This document shows positions 1 through 8,476 of a DNA stretch of 43,142 nt, piece by piece. The notes under the pieces were generated by a model. It had not been told where the DNA came from. It saw nothing but the letters and a program-made list of their open reading frames with translations, and made no database searches. This DNA is from Phycisphaeraceae bacterium (GTDB lineage Bacteria; Planctomycetota; Phycisphaerae; Phycisphaerales; Phycisphaeraceae): positions 1 through 43,142 of the forward strand of contig NYZC01000203.1 of NCBI GenBank assembly GCA_002686995.1, written 5' to 3'. The first letter of the stretch is position 1. Each line of letters starts with the position of its first letter. The translations under genes were made by a program, and so were the position numbers.

Positions 1-132
1 ATTCCATGGCGACTGGAACTATGAGATACTTCCCGGTTCATGAATAACACATCGAGCCCCCATCAAAATTCGGTAACTTATTGTTTTGCGCGCCCTAAGG
101 CACGGGTTCCGGCAAACGCCACTGCGGGCCGA

Positions 133-376
133 GGCGCGCCCCAATCCTGTTCGGCACGGAATTCGCCGTATGCCATCGTTCGAGTCTCAACCCGGTGGCA
201 AAGGCTTCAACCTGTGCGAATGCCGCCTGCGGCCGCCGCTCGTGCCTGCCGATCCGGGCCGTCTCGGCCCGGAGGGCATTGACGACACCGGGCCGGAGAC
301 GGGCCGGCTCGGCAACGCAAGCCAAACCGTCCGGAATGCCAGGCGAATTCCGTGCCGAACAGGATCGAGGCGCGCC
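133..376. repeat. 35-bp inverted repeat pair flanking about 174 bp of non-coding DNA
   Basis: Positions 133-167 and 342-376 are reverse complements with only two mismatches over 35 bases. The 174-base spacer contains a second imperfect palindrome at about 257-308 (GGGCCGTCTC against GAGACGGGCC). Several overlapping frames are open here on both strands, but none resembles a protein family and they mirror one another because of the repeat, so I call no gene in positions 1-399. The unit could be a folded RNA or a short palindromic element of MITE or REP type. I see no transposase and only one copy in this window. Confidence 0.7.
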
Positions 377-399
377 CCCGGTCGGGCTCCAACGGGTGC

Positions 400-1038
400 T
401 CAGCACCGTCGTCCGGCGAACGCCAGGCCGGCGAGCAGCAGACCGAGGGTCGCCGGCTCAGGAATCGAGTTGTCGACGCCGAGGCTCGACGGTCCGATGG
501 CGTAATGGGCGGCCTGGTGGCCGGGCAGACCGGCGATGAGCTGGATGGTCTCACCGAGGACGAGGCTCGAATGGTCGATGCTGTCGTTGTCGATCCAGAT
601 TCCGGCGGTCTGGGCCGTCAGGTCCCGAATGCCGTTGGCGCCCCAGAGGACGTAGTCCTCGATCGCGGATGCGGACCCGAAGCTGTTGGTGTTGTAGAGC
701 CCGAGCTCGCCGTTCGGGTCGCGCAGGATCGTGGAGCTCAGATTGAACACGACGATGTCACCGGGGGCGACCGAGGCGAGCGACGTCGTGGTCGACAGCG
801 AAGCTTCGATCGTGCTGGCATTCACCGCAGAATAGAACGGCGACCCGTTCACGCGGTTGCACCACCACCATGTGGACATATCGATGGTGGTCGCACCGGT
901 ATTCACGAGCTCGAGCTGGTCTTCCAGGAGCCCCACCTCCGTGATGGTCATCTGACCGGGCGCGGCCTGGCAGAATCCGATGGCAATGAGCACCGCCGCG
1001 AACGCCGCAACGTGTCGGTCAGGTTGAAGCAATCTCAT
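400..1038 (-). CDS. PEP-CTERM sorting-domain exported protein
   Basis: A 212-residue exported protein of unknown role. An N-terminal signal peptide (hydrophobic stretch about residues 10-20, then AAPGQ) is followed by a beta-rich body. The body opens with ITEVGLLEDQLELVNTG, reminiscent of lamin-tail or similar beta-sandwich domains, but that is a guess. The C-terminus is a PEP-CTERM signal: IPEPATLGLLLAGLAFAG followed by RRC, meaning a PEP motif, one transmembrane helix and a basic end. This is the substrate signal for exosortase. I chose the start at 1038 because it begins the signal peptide and has AGGAG about 8 bases upstream; an in-frame upstream start at 1086 would hide the signal. A sigma-54 promoter lies 60 bases upstream. 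Confidence 0.85.
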   Translation of the reverse strand: MRLLQPDRHVAAFAAVLIAIGFCQAAPGQMTITEVGLLEDQLELVNTGATTIDMSTWWWCNRVNGSPFYSAVNASTIEASLSTTTSLASVAPGDIVVFNLSSTILRDPNGELGLYNTNSFGSASAIEDYVLWGANGIRDLTAQTAGIWIDNDSIDHSSLVLGETIQLIAGLPGHQAAHYAIGPSSLGVDNSIPEPATLGLLLAGLAFAGRRC

Positions 1039-1099
1039 GAACAGGTCTCCTGCTGAACAGTGAATAGAGAGAATCCTTCTGCGCAATCAACCAACGCTT

Positions 1100-1115
1100 T
1101 GCAACGGACGTGCCA
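1100..1115 (-). promoter_or_regulatory. sigma-54 (RpoN) promoter of the PEP-CTERM gene
   Basis: On the minus strand the sequence reads TGGCACG-TCCG-TTGCA, an exact match to the -24 and -12 core elements with correct spacing. The predicted start is near 1090, giving a leader of about 50 bases before the ATG at 1038. PEP-CTERM genes are known in other bacteria to be controlled by the PrsK/PrsR pair with RpoN, so the context fits. Confidence 0.75.
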
Positions 1116-1280
1116 TCCGCCACCACGCCTGGAAACGGGACGTGGCGCCACCAGGCGGCGGGTCGACGGCGAAACGGGATCCACAATGGCAACCGGAATA
1201 GTCGCCATATTGGTCACACCCGTGGCCGGTGGCCCCGCGCCGTTGGCAGGTCGCCCTCGCGACAGGTAAGTTCGGCCCCG

Positions 1281-3026
1281 ATGGCGGACCTTCTGATCAG
1301 TGATCTCTCAGGCGCCCTTCCGGCCGAAGCGATCGCGGATCGGCCCATGCGGAACCGTTGGTATGCGCTGCCTTACGAGACGAGCGCATGCCGCGGTGTC
1401 CTGCTTCGATCCTTTCCCGATGCGCCGGGCCCGCGCGTCCGCATCGACTTCGAAGCGCGCGGCCACTTCGCGATTCATCTCGGCATCCACTACGCGATGA
1501 TCGACCGGGACGACCTGGCGGTCCGGTTCGGCGCGGTCAACGAGTTCGCGCGGCTGCGGATCAGGCTGGCCGGTGACGACGCGTTCAGCCTGGTCCTGCC
1601 CGAGGAGCAGAACGTCAAGAGCGATCCCGACCCCACGCGGGAGGTCCGCCAGAACGCCATCACGGAAGTCTTCTGGCGCAACGCGGATCTTGAGGGGGCG
1701 TCGCACGTCGAGATCGAGCCCGGCGTCGACCGCCACGAGCCGTGTCCGGGCAACCCGGCATGCCTGGCGTGGATTCGACTCGAGCCCCTGGCGGATGCGC
1801 GGTGGCGGCTGGCCACATCGCTCGAGCCGCGCCCTGACACCAGGCGTAACACCGCCGCCGTATCGGTGGCCGATCCGTCCGGGGTGGAGGGACCCGGTCC
1901 AATCGAGGCCGCCCTCGCGACGTCGGATATCGACCGGATCTATGCCGACATGTGCCGGTTCGACGTCTGCCGTTTTCCCACCGATGTCGGTCTCGTGGCC
2001 GGCGACGTCGAATGGGATAGCGGCAACTTCGAGTTCAACGCGTGCCGGGCGCTCCGGGACCAGATCGATGCCGGCCGCGATCCGCTGGCGGAGATCGTCC
2101 GCGTGGGCGCGCGGCACGGCGTCGCGGTGTATCTCGCAATCAGGATGTGCCTGCAGCGCGATCCACCGCAGCATCTCGGCCTCGCCGCGAACAACCCGCT
2201 GCTCGAGAACCGGCACTGGTGGATCCGCGATCGTCGGGGCGACGCATATCCGCATCCCGCCCTCGCGGTGCCCGAGGTCCGCCGTCGGCTCACCGACCTT
2301 TTTCGCGATGTCGTGCGGCGCTACGACGTCGCCGGCATCTGCATCCACGGGAACCGGGGATGGCCGTGGGTGGGATACGAGACCGAATCGGCGCGCCTCT
2401 TCGAGGCTGAGCATGGCACGCCGATTCGGGACGTCGACGAGACCGATTCGCGTTTCGTGGAACACCGTTGTCGCGTCATGACGCACTTCATCCAGGAGGT
2501 TCGCCAGACGATCGACGACGTCGGGCGTGAGCGGGGCCGCCGGTTCCGTCTCGCGATCGACGCGATGAACTGCATCGAGAACAACAGGGGCCAGGGGCTC
2601 GACGTCGTGGAATGGGCGAACGCGGGGCTCATCGACGAACTGACGATCAACGCATGCCACTGGTCGGCGCGCCCGGTCGACCGCGAGCACCCCGAGCCCG
2701 GGTTCGTCCGGACACTCCGGCAGGCCATCCGGGATCCGCACTTCTCACTGCGGGCGCACCTCTGGCCGAGGTTCATGAACCCGCGGAAGTACCTGCGCAT
2801 GGCCCGCGCGATGCTGGACGCGGGTGCCGATGGCATCGCGATGTGGGACCTCGGACACCGACTGCCGCGCCTCAGCGAATGGGCCGTGCAGCGGCACCTC
2901 GGCCACGTGGACCTTTACGACGACATCGAGAATGAATGCGACCGCTACTGGCGCAGCGTGCCCCTGCTCAGCTTGGACGGCATGGCGATGACCAACCCGC
3001 AGTACAGCGCCGCGTCAGCGGGATGA
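1281..3026 (+). CDS. Putative glycoside-hydrolase-like TIM-barrel protein
   Basis: A 581-residue, apparently cytoplasmic protein with no signal peptide. The first roughly 210 residues look like a beta-sandwich. The rest looks like a TIM barrel of the GHL10 or other glycosidase-like type: IDAGRDPLAEIVRVGARHGV followed by YLAIRM, then NPLLENRHWWIRDRRG, then IRDVDETDSRFVEH and LAIDAMN, ending with a DAGADGIAMWD segment. Acidic residues at strand ends (for example the D in IDAMN and the E-rich loop) are candidate catalytic groups. I chose the ATG at 1281; the frame is open further upstream but without a credible start or ribosome site. The substrate cannot be read from sequence. It faces the kinase/GalU gene tail-to-tail across a repeat array. 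Confidence 0.6.
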   Translation: MADLLISDLSGALPAEAIADRPMRNRWYALPYETSACRGVLLRSFPDAPGPRVRIDFEARGHFAIHLGIHYAMIDRDDLAVRFGAVNEFARLRIRLAGDDAFSLVLPEEQNVKSDPDPTREVRQNAITEVFWRNADLEGASHVEIEPGVDRHEPCPGNPACLAWIRLEPLADARWRLATSLEPRPDTRRNTAAVSVADPSGVEGPGPIEAALATSDIDRIYADMCRFDVCRFPTDVGLVAGDVEWDSGNFEFNACRALRDQIDAGRDPLAEIVRVGARHGVAVYLAIRMCLQRDPPQHLGLAANNPLLENRHWWIRDRRGDAYPHPALAVPEVRRRLTDLFRDVVRRYDVAGICIHGNRGWPWVGYETESARLFEAEHGTPIRDVDETDSRFVEHRCRVMTHFIQEVRQTIDDVGRERGRRFRLAIDAMNCIENNRGQGLDVVEWANAGLIDELTINACHWSARPVDREHPEPGFVRTLRQAIRDPHFSLRAHLWPRFMNPRKYLRMARAMLDAGADGIAMWDLGHRLPRLSEWAVQRHLGHVDLYDDIENECDRYWRSVPLLSLDGMAMTNPQYSAASAG

Positions 3027-3079
3027 GTCGAAGGTCGAAGGTCGAAGGTCGAAGGTCGAAGGTCGAAGGTCGAAGGTCG
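3027..3079. repeat. Tandem heptamer array (GTCGAAG)7
   Basis: Seven perfect copies of GTCGAAG plus a partial copy start on the base after the stop codon of the upstream gene. Together with the inverted, degenerate array at 3181-3217 they can pair (GTCGAAGGTC with GACCTTCGAC), giving a long hairpin between two convergent genes. Confidence 0.9.
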
Positions 3080-3180
3080 CGCGACCCTGCGGCCCATCGC
3101 TTCGGAATCGACTTCGGGGTTGCCGGCTCTGTGCCGCCGGCGCTGCCGATGCGCTCCCCCGCACGGGCCTCCGGCTTTCC

Positions 3181-3217
3181 GACCTTCGACATTCGGCATT
3201 CGGCATTCGGCATTCGA
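3181..3217. repeat. Inverted degenerate heptamer array (ATTCGGC)3
   Basis: GACCTTCGAC followed by three copies of ATTCGGC and a final ATTCGAC. This is the reverse-oriented partner of the GTCGAAG array; it ends 11 bases before the stop codon of the minus-strand gene at 3228. Confidence 0.85.
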
Positions 3218-3227
3218 CTTGCCGACC

Positions 3228-5156
3228 TCACGCGTTGCGGAAATCGAAGACCGCCTGGCGATACAGGTCGGGCAGGCCGATGTCGAAGCGCCCACCTTGC
3301 ACGACGTAGCCCGTGAACGCGTCCTCGCGGCGAAGCCGGTCGAGGCACGAGGTGAGCTGGAACTCGCCGCGCTCGCGGATATCGCGCTCGATGTGATCCG
3401 CGAGGAGGTCGAAGATCTGCGGGGTCAGCACGTACATCCCCGAGACCGTGAGGAACTGGTCGTCCGGCAGCCCATCGACGCGAAGACGCTGCCGCGCCGT
3501 CTCCGCGTTCGGCTTCTCGCAGAACTCCGTCACGGTCAGCACGCTGTCGGGCTCCTCCCATGTGCCCGTGACGCACCCGACCTGGTGCACGATGCTCACG
3601 TGGGTCCGTTGCAGGCCCACCACGCTGTGGCCCGCGTCACGGTAGACGTCAAGCAGTTGCTGGGCGCACGTCGTGTCGTTGGAAGACGCGTAGAGGTGAT
3701 CGCCGAGAACGAGGAGAAACGGCTCGTCGCCGACCCAGTCGCGCGCGCAGTGCACGGCGTGACCGAATCCCTCCTGCGTCGCCTGCTCGACGAAGGTGAT
3801 GCGCGCCCCGATCTCCATGAGGTACTCGCAATAAGCCTGGTTTTCCTTCGAGAGCTTGTTGAAGTTCTCGATCTCCGGCCGCTGCGTGAAAAACGCCTCG
3901 AACGTCGCGCGGTCTTCGGGCTGCACGATCAGGCAGATCTCGTCGATGCCGGCGCTCAGCGCCTCCTCGACGATCGCCTGCACGACGGGCTTGGCGCGTC
4001 CGTCGCGATCGATGATCGGGAACAGCTCCTTCTTGATCGCCTTCGACGCGGGAAACAGGCGCGTGCCGAATCCCGCGACCGGGATGACCGCCTTGCGCAC
4101 GGGTCGCGTCGCCTGGATGGTCAGCTTCAGGCACGACAGCCCCAGGTCGCGCGACAGGATCTCGATGACCCGCTCCTGGCTCGCCTCGTCGCGGACGATG
4201 AACTGCGCGGTGCCGTCGCCCTGGGACCCGACGCCCTTGCCGCCGAGCACGTGCGACCGGATGGGCGCGTAGTCCAGGATCTTGTGCAGGACGGGCGCGG
4301 TGAGCTGCGAGGGGCACGCGGGCTGAAGATGCCGGTCGAACGCGGACTGCGCTTCGGTCATCAGGCTGCCGATGCGCTCGGCGTCGCCCTCGTAGAGCGC
4401 CTGGTAGGCCTCTCGGGTCGTTCCCGCGCTGATCGGCCCCAGGTACTTCTGCACGTTCGTCTGCAGGTCGTCGTCGGGGAACGGGTAGCAGTTGTTGAGC
4501 TGGTTGAGGATGACCCGCGTGTCCTTCGCGGCGTTCAGGTCGACGATCACGAAATGCAGGTCGCGCGGCACGCTGAACTCGGTGACGTCGATCCGGTCGC
4601 CGTCGAAGACCATCATGATCGGCCGGCCGTACGCACAGCCCTGGTCCATCCGGCCGCACCGCGAGGGCGTCGTAATCTCCCCCATGTACGCCGCTTCCAT
4701 CTCGCCGCGCGTCGTCATCTTCAGGTCGTACACGCGGTTGAACGCGCGCGCGACGAGTACGCAGACCGCGGCGCTCGAGGACAGCCCCTTCTTCACGGGC
4801 AGGTCGGTGCGGTGGTTGTCGATCTCCAGGCCACCGACGCGATAGTTCGTGAGAATCTGGTATGCCACGCCGGCCGCGTAGCTGAAGAACCCCCCCTGCT
4901 CGGCCGCTTCGAGCAGCGCGTCGCGCTCCATGGGCACCTCGAACGGCCCCATCCGCGTGCCTTCGCTGTCGGCAGTGATCCGCAGCCGGCTCGGGTGCGG
5001 CTTCACCGTCGCGTACACCCCCTGGTTCGTCGCCGCGATGATCGTGTAGCCCTTCTCCAGCTCACCGTTGACGCGCCGGTACCCGCCCGCCCAGTCGCTG
5101 TGCTCACCGAACAGGCAGATTCTGCCGGGAACGAAGATGTTCATGCTCATGTTCAT
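3228..5156 (-). CDS. Bifunctional GHMP sugar kinase / UTP-sugar-1-phosphate uridylyltransferase (GalU-type) fusion
   Basis: A 642-residue fusion enzyme. Residues 1-340 are a GHMP kinase of galactokinase or glucuronokinase type: VPGRICLFGEHSDW at the N-terminus, the ATP loop GLSSSAA at 124-130, and GHMP motif 3 GGKGVGSQGDG at 305-315. Residues 353-642 are a GalU-like nucleotidyltransferase: AVIPVAGFGTRLFPASKAIK at 356-375, KE at 376-377, and the uridine and sugar region EGFGHAV through LGDHLY at 462-489. A kinase followed by a uridylyltransferase in one chain would take a free sugar to UDP-sugar, as FKP does for GDP-fucose; the sugar itself is not identifiable. There are three nearby ATGs (5156, 5150, 5144); GGAG sits 9 bases upstream of the first, so I chose 5156. 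The frame stays open upstream, but that part is out of phase with the membrane gene there and is not homologous to anything. Confidence 0.88.
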   Translation of the reverse strand: MNMSMNIFVPGRICLFGEHSDWAGGYRRVNGELEKGYTIIAATNQGVYATVKPHPSRLRITADSEGTRMGPFEVPMERDALLEAAEQGGFFSYAAGVAYQILTNYRVGGLEIDNHRTDLPVKKGLSSSAAVCVLVARAFNRVYDLKMTTRGEMEAAYMGEITTPSRCGRMDQGCAYGRPIMMVFDGDRIDVTEFSVPRDLHFVIVDLNAAKDTRVILNQLNNCYPFPDDDLQTNVQKYLGPISAGTTREAYQALYEGDAERIGSLMTEAQSAFDRHLQPACPSQLTAPVLHKILDYAPIRSHVLGGKGVGSQGDGTAQFIVRDEASQERVIEILSRDLGLSCLKLTIQATRPVRKAVIPVAGFGTRLFPASKAIKKELFPIIDRDGRAKPVVQAIVEEALSAGIDEICLIVQPEDRATFEAFFTQRPEIENFNKLSKENQAYCEYLMEIGARITFVEQATQEGFGHAVHCARDWVGDEPFLLVLGDHLYASSNDTTCAQQLLDVYRDAGHSVVGLQRTHVSIVHQVGCVTGTWEEPDSVLTVTEFCEKPNAETARQRLRVDGLPDDQFLTVSGMYVLTPQIFDLLADHIERDIRERGEFQLTSCLDRLRREDAFTGYVVQGGRFDIGLPDLYRQAVFDFRNA

Positions 5157-5208
5157 GTTCCGCTGCTCCGGGACGAGCATCGAGCGCCGCCGAGCATCCC
5201 TGTTCTCC

Positions 5209-5235
5209 GCTCCCCGCTCCCCGCTCCCCGCTCCC
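5209..5235. repeat. Tandem heptamer array (GCTCCCC)4
   Basis: Three full copies of GCTCCCC and a six-base fourth copy in the 83-base gap between two minus-strand genes. It is another member of the heptamer-type intergenic repeats in this window, with an unrelated unit sequence. Confidence 0.85.
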
Positions 5236-5239
5236 TTCC

Positions 5240-5767
5240 CTACCACAGGGCGCCGAAAATCACCCCTGCGATGGCGCCGTAGGCGATCGACTCGACGATG
5301 TGACCGACGATTCGATTGCGGAACCAGATCGCGTGCTGCACGATCGCGCCGAGGAAGATCATGACGCCGGCCGAGCCCACGAACACGAACACGGTGCCGA
5401 ACGTCGCATCCGGCGGCAGCGCACGCGACGCCAGGAACGCCAGGCCGGCGTTGACGCCGAGAAAGTAGAGCATCGTCAGTCCGAGCTTCGGGCCCATGCC
5501 CATCTTCGTGAAGACGGTGATGACACCGGTCGGGCCGGCCTCGAACTTCTGCTTGTACTCGTCGCTCTGCATGTCCTTCGGCGAATCGCACCCGGGAAAC
5601 ATGTAGTTGCCCGGCGACAGGTTCCACTGCCGCGCGGATGCGAGAAAGTCGTCCTCGCAGGACAGCTTGATCCAGTCGCTGCGATGAAGCTGAAGCACCA
5701 TCCAGGAAAGAAAGCTCGCGAAGAAGATGGCGACGCCCGACAGCACGATCGGAAGGACCAGTCCCAT
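5240..5767 (-). CDS. Small integral membrane protein of unknown function
   Basis: A 175-residue protein with four likely membrane helices: about residues 5-25 (LPIVLSGVAIFFASFLSWMV), 96-112, 121-142 and 155-174. Between helices 1 and 2 lies a soluble loop with two Cys (CEDDFLASARQWNLSP and FPGCDSPKDM) that could form a disulfide on the outer face. I recognise no family. It lies upstream of the kinase/GalU gene on the same strand and may share its transcript. The ATG at 5767 begins the first helix. Confidence 0.75.
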   Translation of the reverse strand: MGLVLPIVLSGVAIFFASFLSWMVLQLHRSDWIKLSCEDDFLASARQWNLSPGNYMFPGCDSPKDMQSDEYKQKFEAGPTGVITVFTKMGMGPKLGLTMLYFLGVNAGLAFLASRALPPDATFGTVFVFVGSAGVMIFLGAIVQHAIWFRNRIVGHIVESIAYGAIAGVIFGALW

Positions 5768-5931
5768 GGTCGAATTCCGTGAAAGGGAAAAGCGCGATTC
5801 TAATTCGCCGCAAACCTATTGCAACCGGCCGGCGCGGCACTACCCTTGGTCGTGAACGAGCTGCCGGGCATCAGGCAGCCACCGCCGACGGCGCCGCGTC
5901 AACGTCGAATCGCCAGGTTGAGGATGGCCGC

Positions 5932-6432
5932 ATGACACCGCTAGAACTCGTGACGAACCAGGTCCGAACTGCCCGCGGCTACACCCGGAGCCTGCTGAAG
6001 CACACCGACGAGGCGACCTGGTTCGACATGCCGTCCGGCGTCAGCTCGCACGTGGCCTGGCAGGTCGGCCACCTCGCCACCGCACAGTTCTTCCTGCTCT
6101 GCGATCGCGTTCGCGGCCGCAGGGATGAGGACGATCAGCTCATCACGAAGGACTTCATGAAGCTGTTCACGCGCGGGAGCGTGGCCGACGCCGATCGCAC
6201 GATCTACCCGCAGGCCTCGGAGATCGCCGACGTGTTCGACCGCGTTCACGAGCAGGCGCTGCGCGAGCTTGAAGCACTGGACGAAAGCGTCCTTGACGAC
6301 CCGGTCGAGCCGCCGCATCCCATGTTCACGACGAAGGCGGGCGCGGTGCAGTTCGCGTCGCAGCACGAGTTCCTGCACGCGGGACAGATCGGAATGCTGC
6401 GCCGGCTGATGGGCCTCGAGTCGCTCCGGTAG
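5932..6432 (+). CDS. DinB-superfamily protein
   Basis: A 166-residue four-helix-bundle protein of the DinB/YfiT type. These are usually metal-binding and involved in thiol (bacillithiol or mycothiol) transfers or stress responses. The putative metal-site histidines are visible in WQVGHLATAQ (about residue 42) and in the conserved C-terminal segment QHEFLHAGQIGMLRRLMG. The ATG at 5932 has GAGG about 9 bases upstream. It converges on the pseudopilin gene across a 33-base gap with a small hairpin. The substrate is unknown. Confidence 0.8.
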   Translation: MTPLELVTNQVRTARGYTRSLLKHTDEATWFDMPSGVSSHVAWQVGHLATAQFFLLCDRVRGRRDEDDQLITKDFMKLFTRGSVADADRTIYPQASEIADVFDRVHEQALRELEALDESVLDDPVEPPHPMFTTKAGAVQFASQHEFLHAGQIGMLRRLMGLESLR

Positions 6433-6439
6433 TGCCGTC

Positions 6440-6453
6440 CGGGCGAGCGCCCG
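6440..6453. terminator. Short GC hairpin between convergent genes
   Basis: CGGGC-GAGC-GCCCG forms a 5-bp stem in the 33-base gap between the DinB gene and the pseudopilin gene. There is no T-run on either side, so intrinsic termination is uncertain. Confidence 0.35.
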
Positions 6454-6465
6454 CAGGTCGCATCA

Positions 6466-7284
6466 TTACTCTTGCGGATCGTCCGTCAGCCCCATGGCGT
6501 AGTACATCTGCCGGATCACGGCCTGGTCAGGGATCGCGTCGGGATCGGGCACGATCCGGGCATGTCCGTCGGCGAACGCGAAACTGCGGCCCTCCGAATG
6601 CCGCGCGCCGGCGAGCCACCGCTGCGGCACGTACCCGAAACCGAACGCGTACCAGACGGAGTAGGCGCTCGCGTCCCCTCGGCCGTAGTCCGTATAGAGG
6701 AAGAAATCCGTCGGACGTCTCACGTCCACGCGGCGCGTCCGCCCCGGCCCGTGCAGCCCCGAGTCGATGACGCGCCGCGCCGGATCAGGCCGGGCCGCTT
6801 CCGTGTTCGCAACGTAACTCCAGGGCCACAGCTCGGCGGCGGCCGCGGCGTTCGCCGGCACGAAACCGAATCGTTCGTCGAACCACGGAGCGTAGTTCCC
6901 CAGGGCGTTGATCTTGCTGAAGCAGGATAGCTCGGCGTCACTGGGGCACACGCCGACGCCCCAGTCCTGGAAGTAGTCCTGCAGACCGACGACCCATGGT
7001 CTCTCGCCCGTCAACGTGGTCAGACCGGCTTCGTAGACGTTCCACAATCCCATCCCTGATGGATACAGGTCGTCATGGTCGCCGGCGTACGCGTCGGTCG
7101 CCTGCTGCAGCGATCTGACCTGGCTGAGGCAGGCGACCGAGCGCCCCGCCTCGCGGGCACGCTTCACCGCGGGCAGGAGCATCGCGATCAGAATCGCGAC
7201 GATGGAAATGACCACGAGCAGCTCGATCAAGGTGAAGCCGTGCCGCGGCGCGCTTGTCACTGCCGCCTTCAGCGCCGGCGTCAT
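6466..7284 (-). CDS. Type II-like pseudopilin with H-x9-DG motif
   Basis: A 272-residue secreted or pilin-like protein. Its N-terminus carries the prepilin cleavage and methylation signal [20 protein letters not shown] (cleaved after Gly), followed by the hydrophobic pilin helix and a conserved HDDLYPSG-type region. Near the C-terminus [16 protein letters not shown] matches the H-x9-DG motif typical of the large planctomycete and PVC pseudopilin family. The role is likely part of a type II-like secretion or pilus system; the pilus genes are not nearby. The start at 7284 has GGAG 9 bases upstream; an in-frame ATG at 7305 is possible. Cys pairs in the body could form disulfides. Confidence 0.88.
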   Translation of the reverse strand: MTPALKAAVTSAPRHGFTLIELLVVISIVAILIAMLLPAVKRAREAGRSVACLSQVRSLQQATDAYAGDHDDLYPSGMGLWNVYEAGLTTLTGERPWVVGLQDYFQDWGVGVCPSDAELSCFSKINALGNYAPWFDERFGFVPANAAAAAELWPWSYVANTEAARPDPARRVIDSGLHGPGRTRRVDVRRPTDFFLYTDYGRGDASAYSVWYAFGFGYVPQRWLAGARHSEGRSFAFADGHARIVPDPDAIPDQAVIRQMYYAMGLTDDPQE

Positions 7285-7326
7285 GGTCGATTGCTCCGTA
7301 CCCATCCCGTCATGTTAGCCGCGCGT

Positions 7327-8235
7327 TCAGCGCTCCGGCGGCCGCGGCGCCAACGCCGGTTCCGCCGGGCCGTACTGCACGAGCGCGACCATGGCGAGGA
7401 TGCCGACGAGCGCCAGGACCTGATAGCGGGTGATCGACTCTCCCCAGAGCGCTCCCAGCACCAGGCTCACGCACGGAATGATGTACGACACCATGCCCGC
7501 GAAGAGCGGCCCTTCCGACTGGATCAGTACGTAGAAGAGGAACGTCGCCAGTCCGGTGCAGATCGAACCGAGCACCAGGAGGCTGACGATGGCGCGGGTC
7601 AGCTCTGGCGTCGGCGCCGACGCGACCGACTCGAAGGTCATCGCCAACGGCAGCACCATGAGCGCGCCGAGGGACAGCGTGGTGAGCGTCAGCGCCGACG
7701 CGGGCACGTCCGCGAACCGGCGCTTCACGACGGTGTTGGTGAAGGCGTAGACCACCGGGACCACCGACGCGAGAAGGAGGTCCGAAAGGCGAACGCCGCC
7801 CTTCAGCTCCGCCGAGAACAGGAATACGATCATCGCGAACCCGCCGATGACGCCGACGACCTGTCGCGGCCGCGGGAGCACGCCCAGCATCGGAACCGAC
7901 ACGAGGATCGTGACCAGCGGAACCAGGCTGACCATCATGCCCACGAACGACGATCCGTGACCGGTGTGGCGGTCAATCGTGCGCACCGTGTAGGGCTGGA
8001 TGTAGAAAGGCAGCGCGTATCCGACGAGCGCGATGCCGAGCAGGACGGGCAGGTCGCGTCGCCGCAAGGGCCAGGGTCGGCGCTGAAACGCCCACAGCAG
8101 CGCCAGGGTGGCGGCGCCGGCAACCTGCCGCGCGGTCGCGATGGAAAGCGGCCCGAACGCCGCGAGCGCCAACTTCATCAGCAGGAAGCTTGCGCCCCAT
8201 ATGCCGCAGATCAACAGGAAGAGGAAATGTCGCAT
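7327..8235 (-). CDS. EamA/DMT-family transporter
   Basis: A 302-residue membrane protein with about ten helices in two EamA repeats, starting MRHFLFLLICGIWGASFLLM with no separate signal peptide. The typical WGASF motif is at the end of helix 1, and a second repeat begins near VVPVVYAFTNTVV. DMT carriers usually export amino acids, metabolites or nucleotide sugars; the substrate is not predictable. It ends 42 bases before the pseudopilin start codon on the same strand, so read-through is possible. The ATG at 8235 starts directly with helix 1. Confidence 0.87.
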   Translation of the reverse strand: MRHFLFLLICGIWGASFLLMKLALAAFGPLSIATARQVAGAATLALLWAFQRRPWPLRRRDLPVLLGIALVGYALPFYIQPYTVRTIDRHTGHGSSFVGMMVSLVPLVTILVSVPMLGVLPRPRQVVGVIGGFAMIVFLFSAELKGGVRLSDLLLASVVPVVYAFTNTVVKRRFADVPASALTLTTLSLGALMVLPLAMTFESVASAPTPELTRAIVSLLVLGSICTGLATFLFYVLIQSEGPLFAGMVSYIIPCVSLVLGALWGESITRYQVLALVGILAMVALVQYGPAEPALAPRPPER

Positions 8236-8348
8236 CTTCGGATTCGCAGCTGAAGTCGCCGGACTTCAGAGGACGTACCCAAGACATTAACAGGCCGTGA
8301 CCTGCGTGCGCCCGCGCGTCCTCGTCCTTCATCCTTGATCACAGGCCC

Positions 8349-8389
<41 letters not shown>

Positions 8390-8476
8390 CATCGGAACGC
8401 TGCAGCCTTGCTATCACGACCTGGGGCGCATCCGAGCGAGACACACCGCATCCCGATTCCACTACGATCCGCAACC

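Noticed and set aside
1-399. Several overlapping open frames on both strands
   Set aside because: They mirror one another because of the inverted repeat, and none has a ribosome site or a family motif.
3027-3217. CRISPR array from the spaced repeats
   Set aside because: Units are seven bases and contiguous with no spacers, and there are no cas genes.
5160-5840. Long minus-strand frame extending the kinase/GalU protein to 870 residues
   Set aside because: The extra N-terminal part is an out-of-frame reading of the four-helix membrane gene at 5240-5767; the GHMP start motif begins at 5156.
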